In this document: positions 44,536-53,247 of the stretch, in pieces
Layout: each line of letters opens with the position of its first letter
Numbering within the stretch: the first letter of the stretch is position 1
Assembly (NCBI RefSeq): GCF_012275575.1
Contig: NZ_NPIH01000286.1
Location: 1-64,000, forward strand
Length of the DNA: 64,000 nucleotides
Direction of reading: 5' to 3'
Source of the DNA: Paraburkholderia sp. SG-MS1
GTDB taxonomy: Bacteria; Pseudomonadota; Gammaproteobacteria; Burkholderiales; Burkholderiaceae
Notes under the pieces: generated by a model
What the model saw: the letters and a program-made list of their open reading frames with translations, nothing else
Database searches by the model: none
Told to the model about the DNA's origin: nothing
Made by a program: the position numbers and the translations under genes

Positions 44536-45303
44536 TCAGCGCCCCCGCAGCATTTTCATGGTTTGCAAACCGAACAGGCGACCGCTTGTGCTCGTGTGCT
44601 GTTCGCTGCGGCCGAAGTGGGATTCGAGCCAGCGCTGGAAGAAACCCCACACCGTCGTCAGCAACAGGAAATAGATCGCCAGCACGAGATACAACTCGAA
44701 CACGCGGAAATTCACCGACGTAATCATCTGGGTGCTCAGCATGAGTTCCTGTACGCCGATCACGCTGACGAGCGTGGTGTTTTTCAGCATCACGTTGAAT
44801 TCGTTGCCCATCGGCGGAATGATGACGCGCAGCGCCTGCGGCAAGACAACCCGTCTCATCAGCAGCGGGGTCGTCATGCCGAGCGAACGCGAAGCCTCGT
44901 ACTGCCCGCGATCCACGGCGCTCAGTCCGGCCCGGATGATTTCGGCCATATAGGCGGCGGAGTTCATACCCAACGCGAGTATCGCGGCCTGAATGTTCGC
45001 CGGCAGCGTCAACGGACCGACCACGATGTCGTGAAAGCGGAAGATGTTGGCGGCCGCGAATGCCGTGTACAGGAAAACGATCTGCACGAGCAGGGGCGTG
45101 CCGCGAATCATCCAGATGTAGAAGCGCGCCACGCACTGCAACGGCACCTTCGACGACAACCGCATCAGTGCGACGCATAGTCCAAGGACCACGCCCAGCA
45201 AGACTGCCAGCACGCTGATCGCGCAGGTCAGCCACAGTCCATGGAGATACGTCGAACTCGGTGTCAACAGGAATTGACGAAAAATTTCCCAACTGAAATT
45301 CAT
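44536..45303 (-). CDS. polar amino acid ABC transporter permease
   Basis: A 255-residue inner-membrane permease of the HisMQ type, with five hydrophobic segments. The EAA-loop motif reads AVDRGQYEASRSLGMTTPLL and is followed by RRVVLPQALRVIIPPMGNEF. Single permease, so it may form a homodimer. The start lies 15 bases after the binding-protein stop. Confidence 0.94.
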   Translation of the reverse strand: MNFSWEIFRQFLLTPSSTYLHGLWLTCAISVLAVLLGVVLGLCVALMRLSSKVPLQCVARFYIWMIRGTPLLVQIVFLYTAFAAANIFRFHDIVVGPLTLPANIQAAILALGMNSAAYMAEIIRAGLSAVDRGQYEASRSLGMTTPLLMRRVVLPQALRVIIPPMGNEFNVMLKNTTLVSVIGVQELMLSTQMITSVNFRVFELYLVLAIYFLLLTTVWGFFQRWLESHFGRSEQHTSTSGRLFGLQTMKMLRGR

Positions 45304-45318
45304 GGCGTCATTCCACGT

Positions 45319-46137
45319 TTAGAAACGGTCGTTCTCGAGCTTCCACTTCTTTAGCAACTGCGTGTAGCGATCGCTGTGCACCAGGTCGGCGACAGCCTCT
45401 TTGACGGCGTTGCTCAACGGTTCGTCCTTGCGCGCGCCGATTCCGGTCGGGATGCGGTTGAAGGAGGGGACGGCTTCCTGGAACGTGTCGCCGGTGACGC
45501 TGCGAAAGTGCGCGGCGCTTTCCGCGGTCGTGCCGTAGGCATCGACCTGCTGCAGACGGAAGGCCTGGAACGCGTCGGCATCCTGGCCGAATACGACGAT
45601 GTTCATCGGCGCTTTGCCGGCCGAGGTAAGCGTCGCGTTCTCCTTTTCGAGCAGGCTGCGAATGGTGGAGCCGTTGATCACCGCGACCTTCATGCCCGCG
45701 AGATCGGCGAGCGTCTTGATGTTCTTCGGGTTGCCGTGCGGCACCAGAATCGACTGACTCGAATACATATAGTCGATGATGTCGATGACTTCGCGACGCT
45801 CCGGTTTGTCGAAGAGCTGGCTGATGATCAGATCGCATTGATGCGCCTTGAGCGCCGGAATCATGCCGCTGAACGGCACGATGCGCCAGTCGATCTTCAG
45901 GTTGAGTGACTTCGCGACATCTTGCGCGACATCGACGGAGAACCCTTGGGGACGTTGCTGCAAATCGAACGAAGCCAGCGGCGGCGCGTCCATGCTCGAA
46001 CAGTAGGTGAGGGTATGCTCCTGGAGAAGACCCAGCTGCCGGGTATCCGCTGCGGCGCTTGCGCCGGTATGCAGGGCAAGCACGAGTCCGGTGAAAAGGA
46101 ATCCGAAGCGAAGGCGCTTGATGTGACGACCCGACAT
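45319..46137 (-). CDS. ABC transporter substrate-binding protein (amino acid type)
   Basis: A 272-residue periplasmic protein: signal peptide (GFLFTGLVLALHTGASAAA), then an SBP_bac_3 fold (SFDLQQRPQGFSVDVAQDVA, LIISQLFDKPERREVIDI, VINGSTIRSLLE). Less standard than the paralogues at 48474 and 62270, so its ligand differs. The GGT in the same operon suggests a gamma-glutamyl compound. ATG 46137 has AGGAG; the TTG at 46170 is less likely. Confidence 0.92.
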   Translation of the reverse strand: MSGRHIKRLRFGFLFTGLVLALHTGASAAADTRQLGLLQEHTLTYCSSMDAPPLASFDLQQRPQGFSVDVAQDVAKSLNLKIDWRIVPFSGMIPALKAHQCDLIISQLFDKPERREVIDIIDYMYSSQSILVPHGNPKNIKTLADLAGMKVAVINGSTIRSLLEKENATLTSAGKAPMNIVVFGQDADAFQAFRLQQVDAYGTTAESAAHFRSVTGDTFQEAVPSFNRIPTGIGARKDEPLSNAVKEAVADLVHSDRYTQLLKKWKLENDRF

Positions 46138-46221
46138 AGACGTGCTCCTATTTGTAATGACATGCAGCAACGACAGACGAAAGCCTGTGCTGAATATGAA
46201 ATCGATGCGTAAAAAGAGGGC

Positions 46222-46890
46222 TCACGGATGAGGAGGCGGCGCAGGCGTGCTCTCCATGAAAGCGATCAGGCGCGACACGGTGGAAGACGCATGCTCATGC
46301 AGAACCTGTTCGGCCAGTACGGGATCGCGCGCGCGTAGCGCGTCGAGAATTTCTTGATGTGCGTCGCGCGCGCGGCGTCGTTTGGAGGTGATCTGTTCCA
46401 TCCACAGCCGCATCGGCCCCTCGATCAAGGTGTAAAGCGATGCGATTTCGCGGATCAGACGCGGTCGGCCACTGATACCGCACACGTATTGGTGAAACGC
46501 GCAATGGCGCTGGACCCACAGTTCGGTGTTGTCGACGCAGGCGTCCATGTCGTCGAGCATGCGCTCGAGCGTCGCCAGATGCGCGTCGGTGCAGCGGGGA
46601 GCCGCAATGCGGATCGCGAGCCCCTCAAGCGCCGCGCGCATGTCGAAGATATCGCGAAGCTCGTCGACGTCGAGCCCTTTGACGATTGCCCCGCGATTCG
46701 GACGCAGAATGACGAGGCCCTCGCTATGCAAACGGCGCAATGCTTCGCGCACGGGCATCCGGCTCATCGACAATTCCGCGCCGATGCTCTCCGCGACGAT
46801 GCGCTGCCCTGTCGTGTATCGGCCCTGGCAAATCGCGTCGAACAGATAGCGATACGCTTCTTCTTCTGCGGTCACTGCGGGAGTCGACAT
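46222..46890 (-). CDS. GntR-family regulator (FCD subfamily)
   Basis: A 222-residue repressor. The winged helix has RYTTGQRIVAESIGAELSMS then RMPVREALRRLHSEGLVILR. The FCD domain has DIFDMRAALEGLAIRIA and CAFHQYVCGISGRPRLIREI with metal-binding His residues. It heads the operon SBP-permease-ATPase-GGT on the same strand, with an inverted repeat 60 bases upstream of its ATG. It most likely controls the operon in response to the imported ligand. Confidence 0.93.
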   Translation of the reverse strand: MSTPAVTAEEEAYRYLFDAICQGRYTTGQRIVAESIGAELSMSRMPVREALRRLHSEGLVILRPNRGAIVKGLDVDELRDIFDMRAALEGLAIRIAAPRCTDAHLATLERMLDDMDACVDNTELWVQRHCAFHQYVCGISGRPRLIREIASLYTLIEGPMRLWMEQITSKRRRARDAHQEILDALRARDPVLAEQVLHEHASSTVSRLIAFMESTPAPPPHP

Positions 46891-46949
46891 GGGATTCGAT
46901 GAGTTGGATCAGCGCCTGGTGTGTCCTACCGTTGACGCAGTCTACATCG

Positions 46950-46969
46950 ATTGGATTTTTGTATCCAAT
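46950..46969. promoter_or_regulatory. operator-like inverted repeat upstream of GntR gene
   Basis: ATTGGAT-TTTTGT-ATCCAAT, perfect 7-bp arms with a 6-base spacer, in the promoter region of the GntR-ABC-GGT operon. The size fits an FCD-type dimer site. Confidence 0.55.
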
Positions 46970-47178
46970 TTTTCAAAATAAATACGCAGAGGGTAAACCG
47001 CAATGCGGTGAGCAGTGGTGAGGCGTGCTCGGGAACCATGAGTGCCCTTGTCGGCGACCTCGCTCTTGCGCGTGTGCGGTTGTGCACAGGGCGACGGCTA
47101 TGCCGTTCAAAGGTATGGCCGGGATGCTCAATCGGAAAGAGTTCGTCCATGCGGGCGAGTCTTCGCCGCTAGCCCTGT

Positions 47179-48420
47179 CTACCGGAACCGCTCGGGACGG
47201 AACGGGTGCACATCGATGAACGGCGCGGCGCCGGTCATCATCTCCGCCAGCAAACGTCCGCTCACGGGGCCGAGTGTCAAGCCGTGATGATTGTGTCCGA
47301 ACGCGAACCACAGGCCTCGATGCCTGGGCGCGCGCCCGAGCACAGGCCGCATGTCGGGCGTGCAAGGACGTAGCCCGAGCCACGGCGCGTCGTCCAGACG
47401 CTCACCCAGGCCGAAGGCCGGTTTGGCGAGGCGTTCGGCGCGCTCTAGCTGAATCCCGGTGGGCGCAGCTTCACGCCGCGCAATTTCGACGCCGGTGGTG
47501 AGCCGCAAGCCGCCGCGCATCGGCGCAATCACGTAGCCTTCTTCGGTGTCGACCACGGGAACGGACAGGATCGTCTGCGTAGGACGATAGTGCATGTGAT
47601 AGCCACGTTTCGCGCGCAACGGAATGCGATAGCCGAGTGGCGCGAACACCGTGTCCGACCACGGCCCGAGCGCGACCACCACTTCCTTCGCGCTGATTTC
47701 CTTGTCGTCGCTTTGAACGGTCCACGCGTCGCCCCGCGCACGCAGCGTGCTGGCGTCGCCGTTCAGCAGCGTCCCGCCGGCCTGTTCGAATAAACGCGCA
47801 TAGCCTTTCGTCAGCGCGCCCGGATCGGAGATGCTCTTCGGGTCCTGCCAATGCAACGCCCCGCAAAATCCTGCGCCGATGCCCGGCTCGTTCGCGCGCA
47901 ATGCGGCCGCATTGAGGGGCTGCACGCGCAGACCGTGTGCACGCACGGCGGCTTCGGCCACCTTCGTCTGATGGTCCAACTCGCTTTGCGTGCGAAATGC
48001 TTCGATCCAACCGCCGTCGTGCGCGAGTCGTCCAAGACCCGCGCGCGCGATCAGCGCATCGTGTTCGGCGACGCTGGCCCGGATCAACGGCAACATGTCG
48101 CGCGCCGCCATCGCCAGCCGCTCGGGTGACGACTCCCACCAGAAGCGGCCAAGCCATGCGGCGAATGCGGGAAGCGCGCGGTAGTCCCAGTAAAGGTCGG
48201 TCGATTGATTGCGCGCGTAGCGCAGCAATGTGCCCAGACGGCGCGGAAAGCCGTACGGCACGATCGACGAACTCTCGATCAGCCCAGCGTTGCCGAAACT
48301 GGTTTCCTCACCGGGCCCGCGCCGATCGAGCAGCGCGACGCGGCGTCCGCGATCCTGCAGATGCAGGGCGGACGACACCCCGACGATGCCGGCACCCAAT
48401 ACGATTACATCGAAATCCAT
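47179..48420 (-). CDS. FAD-dependent D-amino acid dehydrogenase (DauA/DadA-like)
   Basis: A 413-residue DAO-superfamily flavoprotein: FAD motif DVIVLGAGIVGVSSALHLQD, GEETSFGNAGLIE, then a substrate domain, and the C-terminal FAD loop (GLWFAFGHNHHGLTLGPVSG). It should oxidise a D-amino acid to the imino acid, probably at the membrane. It lies downstream of a Lys/Arg/Orn-type binding protein, and both face an ornithine-cyclodeaminase-like gene and a DauR-like regulator. This is the set of the P. aeruginosa D-arginine pathway, so a basic D-amino acid is the likely substrate. That specificity is inferred from context. Confidence 0.9.
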   Translation of the reverse strand: MDFDVIVLGAGIVGVSSALHLQDRGRRVALLDRRGPGEETSFGNAGLIESSSIVPYGFPRRLGTLLRYARNQSTDLYWDYRALPAFAAWLGRFWWESSPERLAMAARDMLPLIRASVAEHDALIARAGLGRLAHDGGWIEAFRTQSELDHQTKVAEAAVRAHGLRVQPLNAAALRANEPGIGAGFCGALHWQDPKSISDPGALTKGYARLFEQAGGTLLNGDASTLRARGDAWTVQSDDKEISAKEVVVALGPWSDTVFAPLGYRIPLRAKRGYHMHYRPTQTILSVPVVDTEEGYVIAPMRGGLRLTTGVEIARREAAPTGIQLERAERLAKPAFGLGERLDDAPWLGLRPCTPDMRPVLGRAPRHRGLWFAFGHNHHGLTLGPVSGRLLAEMMTGAAPFIDVHPFRPERFR

Positions 48421-48473
48421 AGCCTGGCTCTGTTCCCCGCGCCGGTTCGCGCGGAAGGCGCTTATTTCACGAG

Positions 48474-49262
48474 TTATTTCGCAATGATGTCGCGCTTGAA
48501 ATACTTCACCGACAGATTGCTCAGCGTGCCGTCTTTCTTCAGCGCGTCGAGCGCGGCGTTGACTTTGCTCTCCAGCGCCTTGTCGCCTTTGCGCAGCCCG
48601 AAGCCAGTGCCTTCGCCGAGTGTCGCCGGGTCTTTCAGCGGCTCGCCGACGATCATATAGTCACGCCCGGCCGGTTTGTCGAGAAATCCGTCCTGAGCGG
48701 TCTGCGCTTCCTGCACCGCGGCGTCGAGGCGACCCGCCGTGAGATCGCTATACACCTGGTCCTGGTCCTGATACGACACGATCGACACGCCCGCATTCGC
48801 CCAGTGCTGCTTCAGGAAGTCCTCCTGCGACGACCCTTGCAGGACGCCCACGCGCTTGCCCTGCAAGCTCTTGACGTTGGGCAGCAACGGCGAGCCGTGC
48901 TTGACCACCATCACGATGGGCACGACGTAGATCGGCGGCGTGAAATCGATGCTTTGCTTGCGTTTCGCGGTGATGTTCATCGCGGAATTGATGACGTCGA
49001 ACTTGCGCGCCTGTAGCGCCGGAATCAGACCGTCGAACGAGTTCTCCACCCACACGCACTTCACGCCCATCTTCGCGCAGACCGCATTGCCGACATCGAC
49101 GTCGAAGCCCTGCAACTGGCCAGTCGGCGATTTGCTCTCGAACGGCGGATACGCTGCCTCGATGCCGAAACGCAAAGTGCCGGCGGTTTCGGCGTTGGCT
49201 GCGCCGGCCACGCTGACCAGGGCGGCAGCAAGGCAAACGGAAAGCGAGAGCTTGAGAATCAT
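48474..49262 (-). CDS. periplasmic basic-amino-acid-binding protein (LAO/HisJ type)
   Basis: A 262-residue SBP_bac_3 protein: signal peptide (LKLSLSVCLAAALVSVAGAA), then TLRFGIEAAYPPFESKSPTG, GFDVDVGNAVCAKM, CVWVENSFDGLIPALQARKF and VSYQDQDQVYSDLTAGRLDA. These blocks match Lys/Arg/Orn-binding proteins, including the Cys pair. It precedes the D-amino acid dehydrogenase gene on the same strand by 53 bases. No permease gene is adjacent, so it must share one encoded elsewhere. Confidence 0.93.
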   Translation of the reverse strand: MILKLSLSVCLAAALVSVAGAANAETAGTLRFGIEAAYPPFESKSPTGQLQGFDVDVGNAVCAKMGVKCVWVENSFDGLIPALQARKFDVINSAMNITAKRKQSIDFTPPIYVVPIVMVVKHGSPLLPNVKSLQGKRVGVLQGSSQEDFLKQHWANAGVSIVSYQDQDQVYSDLTAGRLDAAVQEAQTAQDGFLDKPAGRDYMIVGEPLKDPATLGEGTGFGLRKGDKALESKVNAALDALKKDGTLSNLSVKYFKRDIIAK

Positions 49263-49385
49263 GATGGGTCCAGGCGTAGTTGAGATCGCTAGAAAGGGGC
49301 CGAATGGAACAGCATGAGCTTGCCGCGGAGCCATCGCATGGACGCTGCCTTGTCGCTGTTCTGGAACATGAGTCTATTCTGGACA

Positions 49386-49396
49386 GCAATAATTGC
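49386..49396. promoter_or_regulatory. palindrome in the dau-like divergent promoter
   Basis: GCAAT-A-ATTGC in an AT-rich stretch of the 226-bp divergent region between the binding protein and the cyclodeaminase-like gene. Possible site for the DauR-like regulator encoded 1.1 kb away. Confidence 0.35.
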
Positions 49397-49488
49397 AAGG
49401 AATTTCAAAAAAAATAATCCAAACTGGACTTTAAATTTAGAATCGAGCCCATGCCGGACCTCTGGCACCGACCCTGGAGAGCAGACAC

Positions 49489-50466
49489 ATGAACCACAGC
49501 GAAACGACAACCCCGCTCATCGTCCAGGAGGAGGCGGTGCGCAACGCGCTGCCCGAACTGGACGTGCGCCGCGCCTTGACCGAGATGTTTCGCGCACTGC
49601 ACGTCGAGCAGGCAGTGCAGCCGCCGCAAAGCCTCACGCTGTTTCCCGCGAACGCGGGCGATTTCATCACCTACCTTGGCGCGATGGCCGACGCGAAGGT
49701 ATTCGGCGCGAAGATGTCGCCGTACATCGTCACGGGCGCGAAGCCGATCATCACCGCATGGACCGCGCTGATGTCGATGGAAACCGGCCAACCGTTGATG
49801 TGGTGCGATGCCGGTCTGCTGACGACTGAGCGCACGGCAGGCGCCACTGCGCTCGCAGTCGAGCATCTCGCGGCGCCTCACGCCCGCCGGCTGGCTATCG
49901 TTGGCGCCGGCGCGGTGGGACAAGCGCATCTGCGCCACATCGCGCCGCTGCGTCCGTGGGATTCGATCCACGTCTTCTCACCGAATCTGCAGGGCAACGC
50001 GGCACAGCGTGCCGGCGTCACCTCGCTGGACCCGCGCGTGAGTGTCAGCGCGACGCTCGCAGATTGCGTCCGCGACGCCGACGTGGTGGCCTTGAGCACC
50101 TCGTCGGGCACGCCGGTGCTGGCCGAAGGCATGCTGACGAAACCGGCGCTGGTCACGTCGATCAGCACCAACGTCGCCAACGCCCATGAGATTCCGCCTG
50201 CGTGGTTGCCACAGATGGACGTGTATTGCGACTACCGCCGCACGACGCCCGCGAGTGCCGGTGAAATGAAGCTGGCGGCCGAATGGCACGGATGGTCGCC
50301 GCAGAACATCGTAGGTGACTTGCCCGAGCTGGCGAGCGGCAAAGCGGCTAAGCCGTCGTACGAGCGGCACGCGTTCTTCCGCTCGATCGGACTCGGACTG
50401 GAAGATGTGGCGATCGCGTACGAGCTGTTTCGATATCTGAGCACGCGGCACCCCATGGCAAAATAG
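49489..50466 (+). CDS. ornithine cyclodeaminase / mu-crystallin family enzyme (DauB-like)
   Basis: A 325-residue NAD(P)-dependent enzyme: substrate region TYLGAMADAKVFGAKMSPYI, Rossmann motif AIVGAGAVGQAHLRHI, and DADVVALSTSSGTPVLA. The family includes ornithine cyclodeaminase, delta1-pyrroline-2-carboxylate reductase and DauB, which reduces 2-ketoarginine imine to L-arginine. It is divergent from the D-amino acid dehydrogenase and is followed 78 bases later by a DauR-like regulator, which favours the DauB-type role. Confidence 0.88.
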   Translation: MNHSETTTPLIVQEEAVRNALPELDVRRALTEMFRALHVEQAVQPPQSLTLFPANAGDFITYLGAMADAKVFGAKMSPYIVTGAKPIITAWTALMSMETGQPLMWCDAGLLTTERTAGATALAVEHLAAPHARRLAIVGAGAVGQAHLRHIAPLRPWDSIHVFSPNLQGNAAQRAGVTSLDPRVSVSATLADCVRDADVVALSTSSGTPVLAEGMLTKPALVTSISTNVANAHEIPPAWLPQMDVYCDYRRTTPASAGEMKLAAEWHGWSPQNIVGDLPELASGKAAKPSYERHAFFRSIGLGLEDVAIAYELFRYLSTRHPMAK

Positions 50467-50544
50467 TACGGACCAATAGGGGCGACGGCGTGCCGGGCGG
50501 CACCATGCCCGGCACCCCGCGCCCCAGGAATCTCCCCGACCTTC

Positions 50545-51189
50545 ATGCGAAAGACAAAATCCAACCCGGCTCGCCGACAGTTGCTCGAACGCTATAGCCG
50601 CGTCGCCGACGGTATCGCGCTACTGTTTTTTCCCTACGTCGAAGTCGTCATTCACGACCTTCACAGCCAGACCATTGCGTACATCGCCAACAATCTGTCA
50701 AAGCGGGAGTTGGGTGACGACTCGGCGCTGGAAGAGATCGACCACGTCGCGCAGCCCGGCACGATTGGTCCGTACGAGAAGATCAATTGGGACGGCCGGC
50801 GCATGCGTTGCGTCAGCACGGTGTTGCTCGACGACGAAGGCGTCGCTTCGGGCGTGATGTGCGTGAACTACAACATCGCCGTGTTCGAAGAGGTGAAGCA
50901 TGTGATCGACCTCGTGATTTCGGGCGTCGGCGTGGTGAAGCAGCCGGAAGAATTGTTCAAGGACGACTGGCAGGAACGGATCAACACGTTCCTCCATGGC
51001 TGGCTTCAGGAGCGCCAGTTGGCGCTCAATTCGCTGACACGCGATCATCGGCGCGAACTCGTCGCCGCGCTGTGGGAGGAGGGCGCATTCAAGGGGAAGA
51101 GCGCGGCGAACTACGTCGCAAACGTCCTGGGGATGGGACGCGCGACCGTCTATCAGCACATCAGGGATTTGCGCGACGCGGCGCAGTAG
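50545..51189 (+). CDS. YheO/DauR-family transcriptional regulator
   Basis: A 214-residue protein. The N-terminal YheO-like PAS domain (about 10-125) has FPYVEVVIHDLHSQTIAYIA, INWDGRRMRCVSTVLLDDEG and MCVNYNIAVFEEV. The C-terminal helix-turn-helix (about 165-210) has RELVAALWEEGAFKGKSAAN and GMGRATVYQHIRDLR. DauR in Pseudomonas represses D-arginine catabolism genes. Here it follows the DauB-like gene on the same strand and probably controls the divergent promoter at 49263-49488. Confidence 0.92.
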   Translation: MRKTKSNPARRQLLERYSRVADGIALLFFPYVEVVIHDLHSQTIAYIANNLSKRELGDDSALEEIDHVAQPGTIGPYEKINWDGRRMRCVSTVLLDDEGVASGVMCVNYNIAVFEEVKHVIDLVISGVGVVKQPEELFKDDWQERINTFLHGWLQERQLALNSLTRDHRRELVAALWEEGAFKGKSAANYVANVLGMGRATVYQHIRDLRDAAQ

Positions 51190-51355
51190 CGTCGGCCTGT
51201 TCCTCCGGTACCGGTTCATGGCTCGGGCGATGAGGCGGCGATTGGGCGCGGCGGCGCTGCGTTCGGCAACGTACCGCTGCACCCAATACTTTCCACCCTT
51301 GGCTATGTCACGGTTGCGGCGGCCATCTTAAGGCCGCACCCCGCGATCCGAGTCA

Positions 51356-53164
51356 TTACGACAGGTGATGAACCTCCTGCAATCCGAACACCGGCGTCGC
51401 GATACCTTCCATCCGGGCCTTCAGTTGCAGTGACAGGTACTGCGAGTAGTGGCGCGACTGATGCAGATTGCCACCATGGAACCAGAGCGCCGTCTGCTGC
51501 GTCGGTTTCCACATGTTGCGCTGCTCGCCTTCCCATGGCCCCGGGTCTTTGGTCGTATTCGAACCGAGTCCCCACACCTTGCCCACCTTGTCGGCGACTT
51601 CGCGCGAGATCAGGTCGGCGGCCCAGCCGTTCATCGAGCCATAGCCCGTTGCGTACACGACCACGTCCGCTTCGAGTTCGCTGCCGTCGCCAAGCAGCAC
51701 CGAGTGTTCCTTCAACTCCACCACGTCGACGCCGCTTTTCAGTTTGATCTGGCCATTGGCCACCAGATCCGACGCACCGACATCGATGTAATATCCCGAG
51801 CCGCGCCGCAGATACTTCATGAATAGTCCGGAATCGTCATCGCCGAAATCGAGCATGAAGCCGCTCTTTTCCAGCCGGTCGTAGAATTCGGCATCGCGTT
51901 CCCTGATCGCGTTGAACACCGGGATCTGGAATTCGTGGAGTATCGCGTACGGAATCGAGGCGAAGGTCAGATCGGCTTTCGGCGTCGTCATGCCGGCCGC
52001 CACCGCGCGCTCCGAATACAGATCGCCCAGCGCCAGTTCCATGAGCGAATCCGACTTGACGATGTGGGTGGACGAACGCTGCACCATCGTCACGTCCACG
52101 CCCGCTTCCCACAGCGCGGCGCAAATGTCGTGCGCCGAATTGTTCGCGCCGATCACGACGACTTTCTTGCCGCGATACCCGTCCGGCCCGGGATGTCTGG
52201 ACGAATGATGCTGTTCGCCCTTGAACACGTCCATGCCCTTGAAGTTCGGCACGTTCGGCTTGCCCGACATGCCGGTGGCGAGCACGAGTTGTCTGGGCCG
52301 CAACGTGATGGCCCGGCCGTCGCGCTCGACCTCCACGATCCATTCGCCTTTGGCTTCGTCGTAACGGGCGGACTTGCAGGTGGTCGACCCCCAGTAGTTC
52401 AACTCCATCACCTTCGTGTACATCTCGAGCCAGTCGCCGATCTTGTCCTTCGGCGTGAAGACCGGCCAGTTGTCGGGGAAGGGCAGATACGGCATATGGT
52501 CGTACCAGACCGGATCATGCAGGCAGAGCGTTTTGTAGCGCTTACGCCAGGCGTCGCCGGGTCTTTCGTTCTTATCGACGATGATGGTCGGCACGCCGAG
52601 CTGCCGCAGTCTCGCCCCCAGCCCAATGCCGCCCTGGCCGCCGCCGACGATCAAACAGTAAGGCTGCGACGAGTGGCCGAGCGCGTCGAGCTCGGCCTCG
52701 CGATTTTCCTTCCAGCTGGTGCGCTCGGGGCGCGCGCCGTGCTCGGCGCCCATCGGCCGCTTCGGTCCTTTGGGTTCTTCGTGGCCTTTGAGCTCGGCCA
52801 TCGTCGTAAGGAGAGTCCAGATCCGGCCGTCCTTCAGACGAATGAAGCCGCTGCCGCGCGCCACTTCGGTTTCGAACGTGATCCAGCCCTGGGTCACGCC
52901 ATTCGCATCGGTTTGCGGCTCGGGCTCACCTTCGGCGAGCTTTAGCTTCGACGGTTTGATCGCGCCGAGTTGCGCATCCAGCATCGCGGCGATCTGCTCG
53001 CGGCCTTCCATGGTCTTGATGTTCCAGGTGAACGCGACGAGATCGCGCCAATAGCAATTGGGTTGGAACAGTTCGACGGCCGCTGCCGTATCACCGCGTT
53101 TCAGCGCGGCTTCGAGTGATTCCAGAACACTGGAGATGGGCCGGTTGGCATTGTTTTCAGACAT
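51356..53164 (-). CDS. flavin-dependent monooxygenase with N-terminal NTF2-like domain
   Basis: A 602-residue protein. Residues 10-130 form an NTF2-like domain (VELFQPNCYWRDLVAFTWNI). The flavoprotein part then has FAD motif CLIVGGGQGGIGLGARLRQL, a Baeyer-Villiger-like fingerprint FKGEQHHSSRHPGPD with His where the family has Trp or Tyr, and the NADP motif VVVIGANNSAHDICAALWEA. A late ATGYGS closes the FAD site. It likely oxygenates a small hydrophobic substrate with NADPH and O2. ATG 53164 follows GGAGGAG. It lies 83 bases downstream of an AcoR-like regulator on the same strand. Confidence 0.9.
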   Translation of the reverse strand: MSENNANRPISSVLESLEAALKRGDTAAAVELFQPNCYWRDLVAFTWNIKTMEGREQIAAMLDAQLGAIKPSKLKLAEGEPEPQTDANGVTQGWITFETEVARGSGFIRLKDGRIWTLLTTMAELKGHEEPKGPKRPMGAEHGARPERTSWKENREAELDALGHSSQPYCLIVGGGQGGIGLGARLRQLGVPTIIVDKNERPGDAWRKRYKTLCLHDPVWYDHMPYLPFPDNWPVFTPKDKIGDWLEMYTKVMELNYWGSTTCKSARYDEAKGEWIVEVERDGRAITLRPRQLVLATGMSGKPNVPNFKGMDVFKGEQHHSSRHPGPDGYRGKKVVVIGANNSAHDICAALWEAGVDVTMVQRSSTHIVKSDSLMELALGDLYSERAVAAGMTTPKADLTFASIPYAILHEFQIPVFNAIRERDAEFYDRLEKSGFMLDFGDDDSGLFMKYLRRGSGYYIDVGASDLVANGQIKLKSGVDVVELKEHSVLLGDGSELEADVVVYATGYGSMNGWAADLISREVADKVGKVWGLGSNTTKDPGPWEGEQRNMWKPTQQTALWFHGGNLHQSRHYSQYLSLQLKARMEGIATPVFGLQEVHHLS

Positions 53165-53247
53165 GGTTGCTCCTCCATACAATACGGATATCTAACTTCG
53201 ATGGACATGCGGGTTCTGCGCCCGCTAAGGAAATCGATGCGGGGTTG

